A stretch of DNA of 64,000 bases from Paratractidigestivibacter faecalis. Its GTDB lineage: Bacteria > Actinomycetota > Coriobacteriia > Coriobacteriales > Atopobiaceae. The stretch covers positions 1,762,742-1,826,741 of the forward strand of contig NZ_QSNG01000001.1 of the NCBI RefSeq assembly GCF_003416765.1. The letters run 5' to 3'. Under the pieces are notes generated by a model. That model had not been told where the DNA came from. It saw nothing but the letters and a program-made list of their open reading frames with translations, and ran no database searches. Shown one piece after another: positions 1 through 8,451 of the stretch. The position numbers were made by a program, and so were the translations under genes. Numbering within the stretch: the first letter of the stretch is position 1; each line of letters opens with the position of its first letter.

Positions 1-89
1 GCGAGCTCCATGGCCTCCTTGGGGGTGTAGAGCTTGGTGGAGTCGACCTTCTCGGCGGCGCCCTTGTAGTTCTTTCCGTGCTTAGCCAT
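1..89 (-). CDS. rplA: 50S ribosomal protein L1 (N-terminal fragment, runs off window)
   Basis: Only the first 29 or so codons are inside the window. They read MAKHGKNYKGAAEKVDSTKL and onward, the usual start of bacterial L1, which binds 23S rRNA at the L1 stalk and represses its own operon. An AGGAGGT ribosome binding site lies 7 bases upstream of the ATG. The gene follows rplK by about 110 bases, the usual L11-L1 order. The C-terminal part is beyond the left edge. Confidence 0.9.
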   Translation of the reverse strand, partial: MAKHGKNYKGAAEKVDSTKLYTPKEAMEL

Positions 90-199
90 TGTGTTACCTC
101 CTGTGGTCAACGGGCGGCTGCGCCCTCCCACATCTTTGACGGATACCCGTCACTATCAGAGAGGCGCCCCCGGCCGGGGGCGCTTGAAACCAAAAGGTG

Positions 200-625
200 C
201 TACTCGGCGATGGTGACGCCCATGGAGCGAGCGGTGCCGGCAACGATCTTCTTGGCGGCCTCAATGTCGTTGGCGTTGAGGTCGGGCATCTTGATCTCGG
301 CGATCTTGGTGAGCTGCTCCTGGGAGAGCTGGCCGACCTTGTCGCGCTGGGGGACGCCGGAGCCGCTCTTGAGGCCGAGCTCCTTCTTGATCAGCTGGGC
401 CGCGGGAGGGGTCTTGCAGATGAAGTCGAAGGTGCGGTCCTCGTAGACGGTGATCTCGACGGGGATGATGTCGCCCTGCTTGTCAGACGTAGCAGCGTTG
501 AACGCCTGGCAGAACTGCATGATGTTGACCTGGGCAGCACCGAGGGCGGGGCCGACGGGAGGAGCGGGGTTGGCGGCGCCAGCCGGAATCTGGAGCTTGA
601 TGAAAGCGGTAACCTTCTTGGCCAT
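200..625 (-). CDS. rplK: 50S ribosomal protein L11
   Basis: A 141-residue protein, the normal length for L11, which forms the base of the GTPase-associated centre of the 50S subunit and stimulates RelA. The conserved proline-rich start ([20 protein letters not shown]) is near residues 9-28 and the C-terminal rRNA-binding domain contains the GTARSMG signature. An upstream in-frame ATG adds MEVE, but GGAGG sits properly spaced before the second ATG (MAKKVT), so the shorter start is chosen. It lies between nusG and rplA, as in most bacteria. Confidence 0.97.
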   Translation of the reverse strand: MAKKVTAFIKLQIPAGAANPAPPVGPALGAAQVNIMQFCQAFNAATSDKQGDIIPVEITVYEDRTFDFICKTPPAAQLIKKELGLKSGSGVPQRDKVGQLSQEQLTKIAEIKMPDLNANDIEAAKKIVAGTARSMGVTIAE

Positions 626-714
626 TTCTACCTCCAAAAGGGGTTGAACGAAATCTTTCTATCTACGCGCCGGACCCGAGAAGCCTCCTTGCGGAGCAGG
701 CCGACGAAGAACAA

Positions 715-1266
715 CTAGCCGATGACGCTGACCTGGTCGGCCGTGAGCTCGACCGGGGTCTCGCGACCAAAGATGGTGAGCATGACCTTGATCTTGCCGG
801 ACTCGGCGTTGACCTCGGACACGACGCCGTCGAAGTCGGCAAGGGGACCAGAGAGGACCTTGATGGACTGGCCGGCCTCGATGTTGGAGGCGGTGCGCTT
901 GGGGGCGGCTGCGGCAGCGGCCGCGCGGTTGCCGCCACGACGGATCATCTTTTCGAACTCGTCACGACGGAGCGGAGAGGGCTTGCCGTCAAGACCGACG
1001 AAGCCAGTCACGCCCGGCGTGTTGCGCACGACGGCCCAGGTGTTGTCATCCATCTCCATGCGAACCAGGACGTAGCTCGGGAAGACCTTGTTCTCCTTGG
1101 TCTCCCTCTTGCCTCCGTCCTTGAGCTCGGTGACCTGCTCGGTCGGAATCTGGATGTCAACGACCTTGTCCTCAAGGCCGTAGATCTCAATGCGGTGCTC
1201 GAGGTCGGTCTTGACCTTGTTCTCGTAGCCGGAGTAGGTGTGAACGACATACCAGCGCTTAGCCAT
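715..1266 (-). CDS. nusG: Transcription termination/antitermination factor NusG
   Basis: A 183-residue NusG that binds the RNA polymerase clamp and couples transcription to translation or Rho. The N-terminal NGN domain (MAKRWYVVHTYSGYENKVK, conserved VFPSYVLVRM near residues 61-71) is joined by an alanine-rich linker (about residues 115-122) to a C-terminal KOW domain near residues 130-160. A GAGGGGG ribosome binding site precedes the ATG, and the start is 2 bases after the secE stop, so the two are translated as an operon. Confidence 0.97.
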   Translation of the reverse strand: MAKRWYVVHTYSGYENKVKTDLEHRIEIYGLEDKVVDIQIPTEQVTELKDGGKRETKENKVFPSYVLVRMEMDDNTWAVVRNTPGVTGFVGLDGKPSPLRRDEFEKMIRRGGNRAAAAAAAPKRTASNIEAGQSIKVLSGPLADFDGVVSEVNAESGKIKVMLTIFGRETPVELTADQVSVIG

Positions 1267-1268
1267 GA

Positions 1269-1631
1269 CTACCCCCTCAGACCGGTAAAGCCAGCGATAA
1301 GAGCGACGATGCCCGTGTCAACAAGCCAGATGACGACGCCAAAGACGACGAGCATGGCGATGATGGCCACGGTGTAGGTCTTGAGCTCGTCCTTGGAGGG
1401 CCACACGACCTTGTGCATCTCGGTGCGGACATCGCCAAACCAGTTGGCAATGCGGCGGAAGAAGCCCGGCTTCTTGTCGGACTTCTTGGAGGCCTTGGCC
1501 TTGCTCTCAGCCTTGGCCTGGGAGGCGTTGGAAGAGGAAGCAGGCTGTGCGGCCAGCTGAGCCTCGCGCTTGGCGCGCTCCTCGGCGCGGGCCTTGCGCG
1601 CGCTCCTCTTGTTGCGGTCCTTGTTGGCCAT
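1269..1631 (-). CDS. secE: Preprotein translocase subunit SecE
   Basis: A 120-residue single-span SecE, the clamp subunit of SecYEG. The signature KVVWPSKDE is at residues 74-82, followed by one membrane segment at about 86-112. The first 60 residues are a charged Ala/Lys/Arg-rich extension that is longer than in minimal SecE proteins. An AGGGAGA ribosome binding site fits the ATG. It is located between tRNA-Trp and nusG, the standard rpmG-trnW-secE-nusG order. Confidence 0.95.
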   Translation of the reverse strand: MANKDRNKRSARKARAEERAKREAQLAAQPASSSNASQAKAESKAKASKKSDKKPGFFRRIANWFGDVRTEMHKVVWPSKDELKTYTVAIIAMLVVFGVVIWLVDTGIVALIAGFTGLRG

Positions 1632-1699
1632 TCGGTCTCCCTAAAAACTTGACTTACATAGAAACCGGCTAACCCCGAAGGGAAAGCCGGTGAAAAATC

Positions 1700-1775
1700 T
1701 GGCAGGCCAGGAAGGACTCGAACCCTCAACAAACGGTTTTGGAGACCGCCGCTCTACCATTGGAGCTACTGGCCT
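1700..1775 (-). tRNA. trnW: tRNA-Trp (CCA anticodon)
   Basis: The reverse strand folds as a 76-nt cloverleaf with acceptor AGGCCAG/CTGGCCT, discriminator G, an encoded CCA end and anticodon loop CTCCAAA, giving anticodon CCA. It lies between rpmG and secE and is probably processed from the operon transcript. Confidence 0.95.
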
Positions 1776-1795
1776 GTAAATAACCCGGCTAGTTT

Positions 1796-1945
1796 CTAGC
1801 GGGTCTCACGGTGCAGCGTGTGCTTGCGGCACCAGGGGCAGTACTTCTTCAACTCCATACGATCGGGGTTGTTGGACTTGTTCTTATTAGTGGTGTAGTT
1901 GCGGCGCTTGCACTCAGTGCACGCAAGAGTAACCAGTGTACGCAT
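1796..1945 (-). CDS. rpmG: 50S ribosomal protein L33
   Basis: A 49-residue L33 beginning [20 protein letters not shown]. It keeps two CxxC pairs (CTEC and CPWC), so it is the zinc-binding C+ type. An AGGAGG ribosome binding site is seen 6 bases before the ATG. It is the first gene of the rpmG-trnW-secE-nusG-rplK-rplA operon and is preceded by a TTGACA promoter. Confidence 0.95.
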   Translation of the reverse strand: MRTLVTLACTECKRRNYTTNKNKSNNPDRMELKKYCPWCRKHTLHRETR

Positions 1946-2005
1946 GAATCCTCCTGAAAGAACCTTGCCAACCCCGAATCGTCTTTCGGAGTGACGCGGT
2001 GTTAA

Positions 2006-2035
2006 ACACTACCTGACCAAGTCCTCTTCTGTCAA
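2006..2035 (-). promoter_or_regulatory. Promoter of the rpmG-secE-nusG operon
   Basis: On the minus strand a perfect -35 TTGACA (2030-2035) is followed after 18 bases by TAGTGT (2006-2011), about 60 bases before the rpmG start. The -10 is only a partial match, but the perfect -35 and the position make it a good candidate. Confidence 0.6.
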
Positions 2036-2121
2036 GGACGCCGGTCCAACAACTTGCTTCTCACAAAACCGTCACAGCCTCACCCTTTCCAGGCGAGAAG
2101 ATCGGGCTCGTGGCTGGGAGC

Positions 2122-2157
2122 AAAAAAGAACCCGACACCCCAGAGGGTGCCGGGTTC
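2122..2157 (-). terminator. Intrinsic terminator after tuf
   Basis: A GAACCCGGCACCC/GGGTGTCGGGTTC stem (2128-2157) is followed on the minus strand by TTTTTT, 20 bases past the tuf stop. Confidence 0.9.
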
Positions 2158-2177
2158 GAAAGTGCCTACGAGTAAGT

Positions 2178-3383
2178 CTACTCGATGATGGTGGTCACGC
2201 GGCCGTCGCCGACGGTGTGGCCGCCCTCGCGGATAGCGAACTTGAGGCCCTCCTCCATGGCGATGGCGTGGATGAGCTCGCAGGTGACGGTGATGTGGTC
2301 GCCAGGCATAGCCATCTCAACCTTGTTGCCGTTGGAGTCGGTGAGCTCCTGCACGTCACCGGTGATGTCGGTGGTGCGGAAGTAGAACTGCGGACGGTAA
2401 CCAGCGAAGAACGGGGTGTGACGGCCGCCCTCCTCCTTGGTCAGAACGTAGATCTCACCGGTGAACTTGGTGTGCGGGGTAACGGAGCCGGGCTTGCAGA
2501 GAACCTGGCCGCGCTCGATGTCCTCGCGCTTGATGCCGCGGAGCAGGATGCCCACGTTGTCGCCAGCCTCGCAGAAGTCCATGGTCTTGCGGAACATCTC
2601 GATGCCGGTGGCAACGGAGGTCTGGGTCGGCTTGATGCCGACGATCTCGACGGGCTCGTTGAGCTTGAGCTCACCGCGCTCGACACGGCCGGTGGCGACG
2701 GTGCCGCGGCCGGAGATGGTCATGACATCCTCGATGGCCATCAGGAACGGCTTGTCGTTGTCACGCGGCGGCGTCGGGATGTAGGAGTCGACGGTGTGCA
2801 TGAGCTCGACGATGGAGTTGGTCCACTTCTCCTCGCCGTTGAGAGCGCCGAGGGCGGAACCACGGACGATGGGCAGGTCGTCTCCGGGGAAGCCGTACTC
2901 GGAGAGGAGGTCACGGGTCTCCATCTCGACGAGGTCGATGAGCTCCTCATCGTCGACCATGTCGCACTTGTTCAGGAAGACGACGATGTACTTAACGCCG
3001 ACCTGACGGGCGAGCAGGATGTGCTCGCGGGTCTGAGCCATAGGGCCGTCGGTAGCGGCGATGACCAGGATGGCGCCGTCCATCTGAGCAGCACCGGAGA
3101 TCATGTTCTTGATGTAGTCGGCGTGGCCCGGGCAGTCGACGTGAGCGTAGTGGCGCTCCCAGGTCTCGTACTCGATGTGGGCAACGTTAATGGTGATGCC
3201 GCGCTGACGCTCCTCGGGAGCCTTGTCGATGTTCTCGAAGGCGGTGAAGTCGGCCTTGCAGCCCTCGGTCTCAGAGAGGACCTTGGTGATGGCCGCGGTC
3301 GTGGTGGTCTTGCCGTGGTCGACGTGACCAATGGTACCAATGTTTACGTGGGGCTTAGAACGATCGAACTTCTCCTTGGCCAT
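2178..3383 (-). CDS. tuf: Elongation factor Tu
   Basis: A 401-residue EF-Tu, the GTPase that delivers aminoacyl-tRNA to the ribosome. The P-loop GHVDHGKT is at residues 19-26, with DCPGH and NKCD following in domain 1 and the beta-barrel domains 2 and 3 intact to the end. Two ATGs lie 6 bases apart. AGGAGG abuts the first and is correctly spaced for the second (MAKEKF), so the second is chosen. The gene is the last of a unit that starts with three tRNA genes, an arrangement like the tRNA-tufB operon of E. coli. Confidence 0.98.
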   Translation of the reverse strand: MAKEKFDRSKPHVNIGTIGHVDHGKTTTTAAITKVLSETEGCKADFTAFENIDKAPEERQRGITINVAHIEYETWERHYAHVDCPGHADYIKNMISGAAQMDGAILVIAATDGPMAQTREHILLARQVGVKYIVVFLNKCDMVDDEELIDLVEMETRDLLSEYGFPGDDLPIVRGSALGALNGEEKWTNSIVELMHTVDSYIPTPPRDNDKPFLMAIEDVMTISGRGTVATGRVERGELKLNEPVEIVGIKPTQTSVATGIEMFRKTMDFCEAGDNVGILLRGIKREDIERGQVLCKPGSVTPHTKFTGEIYVLTKEEGGRHTPFFAGYRPQFYFRTTDITGDVQELTDSNGNKVEMAMPGDHITVTCELIHAIAMEEGLKFAIREGGHTVGDGRVTTIIE

Positions 3384-3476
3384 TGCCATCCTCCTTTAGG
3401 AACAACCTCGCGGGCAGTCCATGGGACTTACTACCTACATATGCTTAGCGGCGACCGAAGCCGCCGCCTGAAGCTC

Positions 3477-3553
3477 TGGTACCGGTGACTGGATTCGAAC
3501 CAGTGACATCGCGGGTATGAGCCGCGTGCTCTAACCAGCTGAGCTACACCGGC
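3477..3553 (-). tRNA. tRNA-Met (CAT anticodon), probably elongator
   Basis: A 77-nt cloverleaf with encoded CCA and anticodon CAT (plus-strand atg at 3517-3519). The anticodon stem is CGCGG/CCGCG and lacks the three G-C pairs of initiator tRNA. Position 1-72 is a G-T pair rather than the initiator C-A mismatch. An Ile2 (lysidine) identity cannot be excluded by eye. Confidence 0.85.
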
Positions 3554-3573
3554 ATGGTGCCTTGCGCTTGAAA

Positions 3574-3649
3574 TGGAGCCCGCGACCGGATTCGAACCGG
3601 TGACCTCTTCGTTACCAACGAAGTGCTCTACCTACTGAGCTACACGGGC
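3574..3649 (-). tRNA. tRNA-Thr (GGT anticodon)
   Basis: A 76-nt cloverleaf with acceptor GCCCGTG/CGCGGGC, encoded CCA, and loop TTGGTAA giving anticodon GGT. It is the second tRNA of the Tyr-Thr-Met-tuf unit. Confidence 0.95.
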
Positions 3650-3652
3650 GAA

Positions 3653-3736
3653 TGGTGGGGATGCTTGGACTCGAACCAAGGAACCCAGAGGGAGCGGATT
3701 TACAGTCCGCCGCAGTTGCCGCTGTGCCACATCCCC
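3653..3736 (-). tRNA. tRNA-Tyr (GTA anticodon)
   Basis: An 84-nt class II tRNA with a long variable arm, acceptor GGGGATG/CATCCCC, encoded CCA and anticodon GTA. It is the first gene of the tRNA-tuf unit, 52 bases after the predicted -10. Confidence 0.95.
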
Positions 3737-3787
3737 ATTCAGTTTTCAAGCACCTGCGAAGTGCCTTGCACCCCGCAAGCGAGAAGG

Positions 3788-3817
3788 ATAATACGCTGCA
3801 ATCAAGAAACTTGTCAA
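3788..3817 (-). promoter_or_regulatory. Strong promoter of the tRNA-Tyr/Thr/Met-tuf unit
   Basis: On the minus strand, TTGACA (3812-3817), 18 bases, then TATTAT (3788-3793). This is the best sigma-70-type match noticed in the window and suits a highly expressed unit. Confidence 0.8.
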
Positions 3818-3911
3818 CGTATACCCCGCATCCGGGCGTATCCTCCCCACGATTTGACCACATTCCCAGCTCAGAGGGCATGCACTTGTCACCTAATGCG
3901 GACTCAGGCAC

Positions 3912-3944
3912 AAAAAACGGCCCCAGAGAAATCTCTCTGGGGCC
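3912..3944 (-). terminator. Intrinsic terminator after tRNA-Thr(TGT)
   Basis: The stem GGCCCCAGAGA/TCTCTGGGGCC (3919-3944) is followed on the minus strand by GTTTTTT. It closes the transcription unit that ends with tRNA-Thr and separates it from the tRNA-tuf promoter. Confidence 0.85.
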
Positions 3945-3955
3945 AAAAAAGTTTC

Positions 3956-4030
3956 TGGAGCCGGTAGAGGGAGTCGAACCCCCAACCCACGGTTTACAAA
4001 ACCGTTGCTCTGCCATTGAGCCATACCGGC
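3956..4030 (-). tRNA. tRNA-Thr (TGT anticodon)
   Basis: A 75-nt cloverleaf with acceptor GCCGGTA/TACCGGC, encoded CCA and loop TTTGTAA giving anticodon TGT. It lies 23 bases downstream of yacP with no separate promoter apparent, so it may be cut from the yacP transcript. Confidence 0.95.
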
Positions 4031-4053
4031 AGCTACCCACTGATAGTAACCGA

Positions 4054-4590
4054 TTATTGCCTGAGGAGCTTCCAGAGCTTTTCTCGCTGGTCGGGCGACA
4101 GGCGGTCTTCCAGGGTCATGCGCTGGTGCTGGCGGCTGGCGTTCTCGCGCTCGTACTCAACGGCGAGCTCATCCACGTCATGGACCAGCACGTCGCTGGA
4201 GATCTTGGTGACCGGAATGCCTCCGACGGTTGCCCTGATGGTGCTGTCGCTGGTGACCACGGTGACGGCGCGGGGCACCAGGCGCTCCTCGGTGACCAGC
4301 CGCTCGATCACGCTGTCCGCGCTCTCCCCCGTTGCCGAGAAGATCGTGCGCACGCCGCCCCTGGTGGTGTAGGGGCGGTCGGGAGAGACGTTTCCGGCAG
4401 CGTCGAAGACCACGACGGGCTCGTACTTGCCCTTGGCGTAGGCCGCGACGTCCGAGATGAGCAGCTCGCGGGCCTGCTCGAAGGGATCAGAGACCCCCGA
4501 GCGGTCCATGCGCGCCATGTAGCGCTCGGACTTGAAGATGACGTTGTACCCGTCGACCACCAGGAGGTCAAGGCGATGCTTAGACGCCAC
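4054..4590 (-). CDS. yacP: YacP/Rae1-family NYN-domain endoribonuclease
   Basis: A 178-residue NYN (PIN-like) domain protein. The family member Rae1 of Bacillus cleaves mRNA in the ribosomal A site. Conserved acidic positions are visible in LVVDGYNVI (residues 10-18, Asp13), ESADSVIERL (89-98, Asp92) and TSDSTIR (113-119). The chosen start is GTG at 4590, which has GGGAGG six bases upstream and overlaps the end of rlmB by 11 bases. The order cysS-rlmB-yacP is the same as in Bacillus, which supports the call. Confidence 0.88.
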   Translation of the reverse strand: MASKHRLDLLVVDGYNVIFKSERYMARMDRSGVSDPFEQARELLISDVAAYAKGKYEPVVVFDAAGNVSPDRPYTTRGGVRTIFSATGESADSVIERLVTEERLVPRAVTVVTSDSTIRATVGGIPVTKISSDVLVHDVDELAVEYERENASRQHQRMTLEDRLSPDQREKLWKLLRQ

Positions 4591-5542
4591 GGGCGCCCTC
4601 CCCGCACATCTCTCGGCGCAGCCACTCGTAGCACATGACCGTGCAGGCCTGCGCCACGTTGAGCGACTCCACGCGCCCGCGCTGCGGCAGCTTGCAGGCA
4701 AAGTCGCACTTCTCGAGCACCAGGCGAGAGATGCCCTCGCCCTCCGAGCCCATGACCAGGGCCACCCTGCCCACCAGGGGCGCGCTCCAGACGTCGTCTG
4801 TGGCATGCTCCGTGGAGGCGCAGGCCCAGAAGCCGGCCGCCTTGAGCTCCTCGACGGCGCGGGCCAGGTTGGAGACCTGCGCGATGGGGATGTGCAGGAC
4901 GGCGCCGGCGGACGTCTTGTAGGCGCCCACGCCGACGCTGGCGGAGCGGGCCTTGGCAATGACCACGCCCGCCGCGCCCACGACCTCGGCCGTGCGCACG
5001 ATGGCGCCGAAGTTGCCCTCGTCGGTCACGTGGTCCAGCACGAGCACGAGGGCGTTGCCCTTGCCTGCTGCGGCAATGACGTCGCCGAGCTCAGCGTACT
5101 GGAACGGCTTTGCTCGCACGATGACGCCCTGGTGGGCGCCGTGGCTGGAGAGCTGGTCCAGGCGGTTTCTGGGCACGCGCTCGACGGAGACGCCGGCGGC
5201 GTCCAGGCGCTGGGCAAGGCGCTCGAGCGCCGGGTCCGCGTCAAGGGACTGAATCTGCACCAGGGCGCTCTTGAGGGGCACGCCCGCGCCGAGGGCCTCC
5301 TCGACCGCGCGGCGCCCCTCTATGAGGTCGGAGCGGCCCGCGGAGCCCCTGCCCTGCGGGCGCTGCCCACCCCTGCCCTGCTGCCGAGCCCCGTAGCCTC
5401 CCTGCGGCTTGCCGCCTCGCGCGGGCGAGAAGCCCTGGCGCTGTCCGGAGCGCTGGCCCTGCCGCTGGCCGCGGGTGCGGCCGCCCTGGCCGGCGGCGCC
5501 GAACCTGCCGCGACCGCCCACCTGCTGCTGTCTTCTTGCCAT
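4580..5542 (-). CDS. rlmB: 23S rRNA 2'-O-ribose G2251 methyltransferase (SpoU/TrmH family), with Arg/Gly-rich tail
   Basis: A 320-residue SPOUT-fold methyltransferase expected to methylate G2251 (E. coli numbering) in the 23S P loop. SAM-knot motifs are EGNFGAIVRTA (175-185), VMGSEGEGIS (263-272) and ESLNVAQAC (292-300). The substrate-binding domain starts near residue 72. Residues 1-72 are an unusual Arg/Gly/Gln-rich low-complexity extension with several RGG/RGR units, probably an RNA-binding tail. RBS AGAAGG overlaps the cysS stop; the genes are 3 bases apart. Confidence 0.92.
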   Translation of the reverse strand: MARRQQQVGGRGRFGAAGQGGRTRGQRQGQRSGQRQGFSPARGGKPQGGYGARQQGRGGQRPQGRGSAGRSDLIEGRRAVEEALGAGVPLKSALVQIQSLDADPALERLAQRLDAAGVSVERVPRNRLDQLSSHGAHQGVIVRAKPFQYAELGDVIAAAGKGNALVLVLDHVTDEGNFGAIVRTAEVVGAAGVVIAKARSASVGVGAYKTSAGAVLHIPIAQVSNLARAVEELKAAGFWACASTEHATDDVWSAPLVGRVALVMGSEGEGISRLVLEKCDFACKLPQRGRVESLNVAQACTVMCYEWLRREMCGEGARGV

Positions 5543-5545
5543 GGG

Positions 5546-7024
5546 CTACGCCTTCTTGTGGAGACGGGCGCCGGAGGCGGTGTCCTCGACCACCAGGCCC
5601 AGGGCGGCGATGCCGTCGCGGATGGCGTCGGCGCGGCCCCAGTCCTTGGCGGCGCGGGCCGCCTGGCGGGCGGACAGAAGGGCCTCGGCGGCCTCGGCGG
5701 CAGAGTCGCCCTGGTAGGCTGCGTGCTCGGCGGCAAGCGCCACCAGCTCGGCGGGGAGCTCCTCGCCCTCGGAGTCGGCGGCCAGCTCGATGCCCAGGAC
5801 GCCGGCGAGCTCGCAGAGCATGTCGGCGGCGCGCAGGCACACGGCCGTGGCGGCGTTGTCGCCTGCGTCGGCCAGGTAGGTGTTGGCGGCCGTCACCAGT
5901 GCGAAGACGGCAGCCAGGCCACCCGCGGTGTTGAAGTCGTCGTCCATCTGACGGCAGAAGTCCTCGTGGGCCTCGTCGATGGCGCGGCCGAGGGTGCGGT
6001 CGGTCTCGTTGAGCTCGCCGTCCTGCGGGGCGTTCTGGGCGGCCCAGCGCAGGTTACGCACGCAGGTCTGCAGGCGCTCGAGGGTGCCCACGGTGCCGTC
6101 CAGGCGCTCGAAGGAAAAGTCCAGCGGGGCGCGGTACTGGGTCTGCAGCATGAGCAGGCGCACGGCGTCGGCCGGGTACTTGTCCAGGACCTCCTTGAGC
6201 GTGTAGAAGTTGCCCAGGGACTTGGACATCTTCTCGCCGTCCACACGCAGCATGCCGGCGTGCATCCAGGTGTTGGCAAGGGCCTTGTCCCAAGCGCACA
6301 TGGCCTGGGCGGTCTCGTTCTCGTGGTGCGGGAAGATGAGGTCGGCGCCGCCGCCGTGGATGTCGATGGGCGTGCCCAGGTAGCGGTGGATCATCGCGCA
6401 GCACTCGGTGTGCCAGCCGGGGCGCCCCTCGCCCCACGGGGAGGGCCAGCTGGGCTCGCCGGGCTTGGCGGCCTTCCAGAGGGCAAAGTCAAACGGGTCG
6501 CGCTTCTCGTCGTTGACCTCGACGCGCTCGCCGGCACGCAGCTGGTCCAGGTCGCGGCCAGAGAGGATGCCGTAGTTGTGGTCGGAGCGCACGGAGAAGT
6601 ACACGTCGCCGGAGGGCACCGGGTAGGCAAAGCCCTTCTGGATGAGCAGGGAGATCATCTCCTGCATGGCCTCGATCTCGCGCGTGGCGCGCGGGCGGAT
6701 GTCGGGGTCCATGATGCCGAAGCGGTGCATCTGCTCGATGAAGGCAGCCGAGAACTCCTCGGCCACGTCGGCCGCGGTGCGGCCCTGCTCGTTGGCGCGG
6801 TTGATGATCTTGTCGTCAACGTCCGTGAGGTTCTGGGCAAAGGTGACCTGGTATCCCTTGTACATGAGGTAGCGGCGGATGACGTCGAAGGACAGGAAGG
6901 TCCTGGCGTTGCCGATGTGGATCTGGTCGTAGACCGTGGGGCCGCAGACGTACATGCGGATCTTGCCCTCCTCGATGGGGACAAGCTCCTCCTTGCGGTG
7001 CGTCTGGCTATTGTAGACGAGCAC
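5546..7024 (-). CDS. cysS: Cysteine--tRNA ligase
   Basis: A 492-residue class I synthetase that charges tRNA-Cys. It has the zinc ligand Cys27 (VCGPTVYD), the HIGH variant HIGN at 36-39 and KMSKS at 265-269, followed by the helical anticodon-binding region and an Ala-rich C-terminus. The start is GTG at 7024 with AAGGAG six bases before. It lies 114 bases after ispF, so it may have its own promoter. No T-box was recognised in that gap. Confidence 0.96.
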   Translation of the reverse strand: MLVYNSQTHRKEELVPIEEGKIRMYVCGPTVYDQIHIGNARTFLSFDVIRRYLMYKGYQVTFAQNLTDVDDKIINRANEQGRTAADVAEEFSAAFIEQMHRFGIMDPDIRPRATREIEAMQEMISLLIQKGFAYPVPSGDVYFSVRSDHNYGILSGRDLDQLRAGERVEVNDEKRDPFDFALWKAAKPGEPSWPSPWGEGRPGWHTECCAMIHRYLGTPIDIHGGGADLIFPHHENETAQAMCAWDKALANTWMHAGMLRVDGEKMSKSLGNFYTLKEVLDKYPADAVRLLMLQTQYRAPLDFSFERLDGTVGTLERLQTCVRNLRWAAQNAPQDGELNETDRTLGRAIDEAHEDFCRQMDDDFNTAGGLAAVFALVTAANTYLADAGDNAATAVCLRAADMLCELAGVLGIELAADSEGEELPAELVALAAEHAAYQGDSAAEAAEALLSARQAARAAKDWGRADAIRDGIAALGLVVEDTASGARLHKKA

Positions 7025-7138
7025 GAGAGACTCCTTGCTGACGGCGCCCGCGCGGGGCGCGCTGCCTGTTACCTAAGAATCGACCGCCTATTGTCGCACG
7101 GTTTTGGGCGGGGTGCCACGGAAGGGGCGACGGCGTGC

Positions 7139-7636
7139 CTACTCCCGAGCCCCCTCGGTACAGCCGTCGTCCAGAAGCGCCACGGCCCAGGCCTCCATGC
7201 CCTCCTCGCGCCCGACAAAGCCCAGGCGCTCGGTGGTGGTTGCCTTGAGGCCGACGCTTCCCAGGTCAAGGCCCATGGCGTCCGCCATGTTCCGGCGCAT
7301 CTGCTCACGGTAGGGGGCGAGCTTTGGTGCCTGCGCGCCAATGGTGCAGTCGCAATCCAGGATGCGGTAGCCGCGGCTGCGGGCGAGCTCGGCCACGCGG
7401 GAGAGCAGCTTGATGCTGTCGGCCCCCTCGTAGGCCGGGTCGGTGTCGGGGAAGAGCTTGCCTATGTCGCCGGCGCGCATGGCGCCCAGGATGGCGTCCA
7501 TGAGGGCGTGGGTCACCACGTCCGCGTCCGAGTGGCCCAGAAGGCCGCGCTCGCAGGGGATGTCCACCCCGCCCAGGACGAGGCGGCGCCCCTCCTGCAT
7601 GCGGTGGACGTCATAGCCGTGCCCGATGCGGATCAT
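7139..7636 (-). CDS. ispF: 2-C-methyl-D-erythritol 2,4-cyclodiphosphate synthase
   Basis: A 165-residue MEP-pathway enzyme that cyclises CDP-ME 2-phosphate. Zinc ligands Asp9 and His11 (GHGYDVHR) and His43, and the FPDTD loop (62-66), are present, as is the C-terminal TTTERLGF signature. The ATG overlaps the ispD stop by 4 bases (ATGA), so the two MEP enzymes are translationally coupled. Confidence 0.95.
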   Translation of the reverse strand: MIRIGHGYDVHRMQEGRRLVLGGVDIPCERGLLGHSDADVVTHALMDAILGAMRAGDIGKLFPDTDPAYEGADSIKLLSRVAELARSRGYRILDCDCTIGAQAPKLAPYREQMRRNMADAMGLDLGSVGLKATTTERLGFVGREEGMEAWAVALLDDGCTEGARE

Positions 7637-8448
7637 TGCACGTCCCTTCCGGGCCGCCTGCCGCAGCCCTCCTCCACGAGGCGCTGCTCCAGCGTGGCCT
7701 CGGCCACGGCGAGGTCCTCGGGAATGGTCACCTTGATGTTGTCGCGCGAGCACTCCACGCAGCGGACGCGGCCGCCGTGGCGCTCCACCAGGGAGGAGTC
7801 GTCCGTTCCCTGGTAGCCGTCCCAGAGGGCGGCCTTGTACGCCGCCACGACCTCGCGCGTGCGGAAGACCTGCGGGGTCTGCGCCGCCCAATAGAAGGTG
7901 CGGTCCGGCGTGGCGATGATGTCGGTGCCCTCAACGAGCTTGAGGGTGTCTATGGACCTGGCCGCGCAGATGGCCCCGGCAAGGCGGCCGTCCTGGCGCA
8001 CGGCGGCTACGGCGCCCTCGATCATGGGCACCTCCACCAGCGGCCGGGCCGCGTCGTGGACGGCCACGAAGGGGTAGCCCGCCGGCATCTGGGAGAGGCC
8101 CGAGTAGACCGAGTCCTGGCGGGTGGCGCCCGAGGGGGCAATGCTCACCGGGGTCTTGAGCACCACGCGAGAAAGGACGTCCGACTTCACGACGTCGGCC
8201 TTGTCGGGCGCGCAGACGATGACGATGTGGGCCACCGAGGGGGCACGGTCCAGGGCCATGAGGGGCCAGCACATGAGGGGCAGGCCGCAGAGGTCAACGA
8301 ACTGCTTGCCCCGGGGGTCACCAAAGCGCTCGCCGGAGCCTCCGGCGACCACGATGGCAACGGTGTCTGCCTGCGGCTTGCTGTTGTCCACACGCTCCGT
8401 GCAGGGGCAGGTGCAGGACGTGCGGCCGGACTCTTCAGACGCGGCCAT
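7633..8448 (-). CDS. ispD: 2-C-methyl-D-erythritol 4-phosphate cytidylyltransferase
   Basis: A 271-residue IspD that makes CDP-methylerythritol in isoprenoid synthesis. The nucleotide-binding loop VVAGGSGERFG is at residues 33-43 with KQF following, and VHDAARPLV lies near residue 127. About 26 residues precede the usual start and include three Cys; a later start is not obvious because no other good RBS-ATG pair was found. It begins 3 bases after disA. Confidence 0.94.
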   Translation of the reverse strand: MAASEESGRTSCTCPCTERVDNSKPQADTVAIVVAGGSGERFGDPRGKQFVDLCGLPLMCWPLMALDRAPSVAHIVIVCAPDKADVVKSDVLSRVVLKTPVSIAPSGATRQDSVYSGLSQMPAGYPFVAVHDAARPLVEVPMIEGAVAAVRQDGRLAGAICAARSIDTLKLVEGTDIIATPDRTFYWAAQTPQVFRTREVVAAYKAALWDGYQGTDDSSLVERHGGRVRCVECSRDNIKVTIPEDLAVAEATLEQRLVEEGCGRRPGRDVQ

Positions 8449-8451
8449 GCG

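Noticed and set aside
7025-7138. T-box riboswitch before cysS
   Set aside because: Only 114 bases, no T-box sequence (TGGNACCGCG-like) and no antiterminator pairing seen. The lysS leader was checked likewise and holds none.
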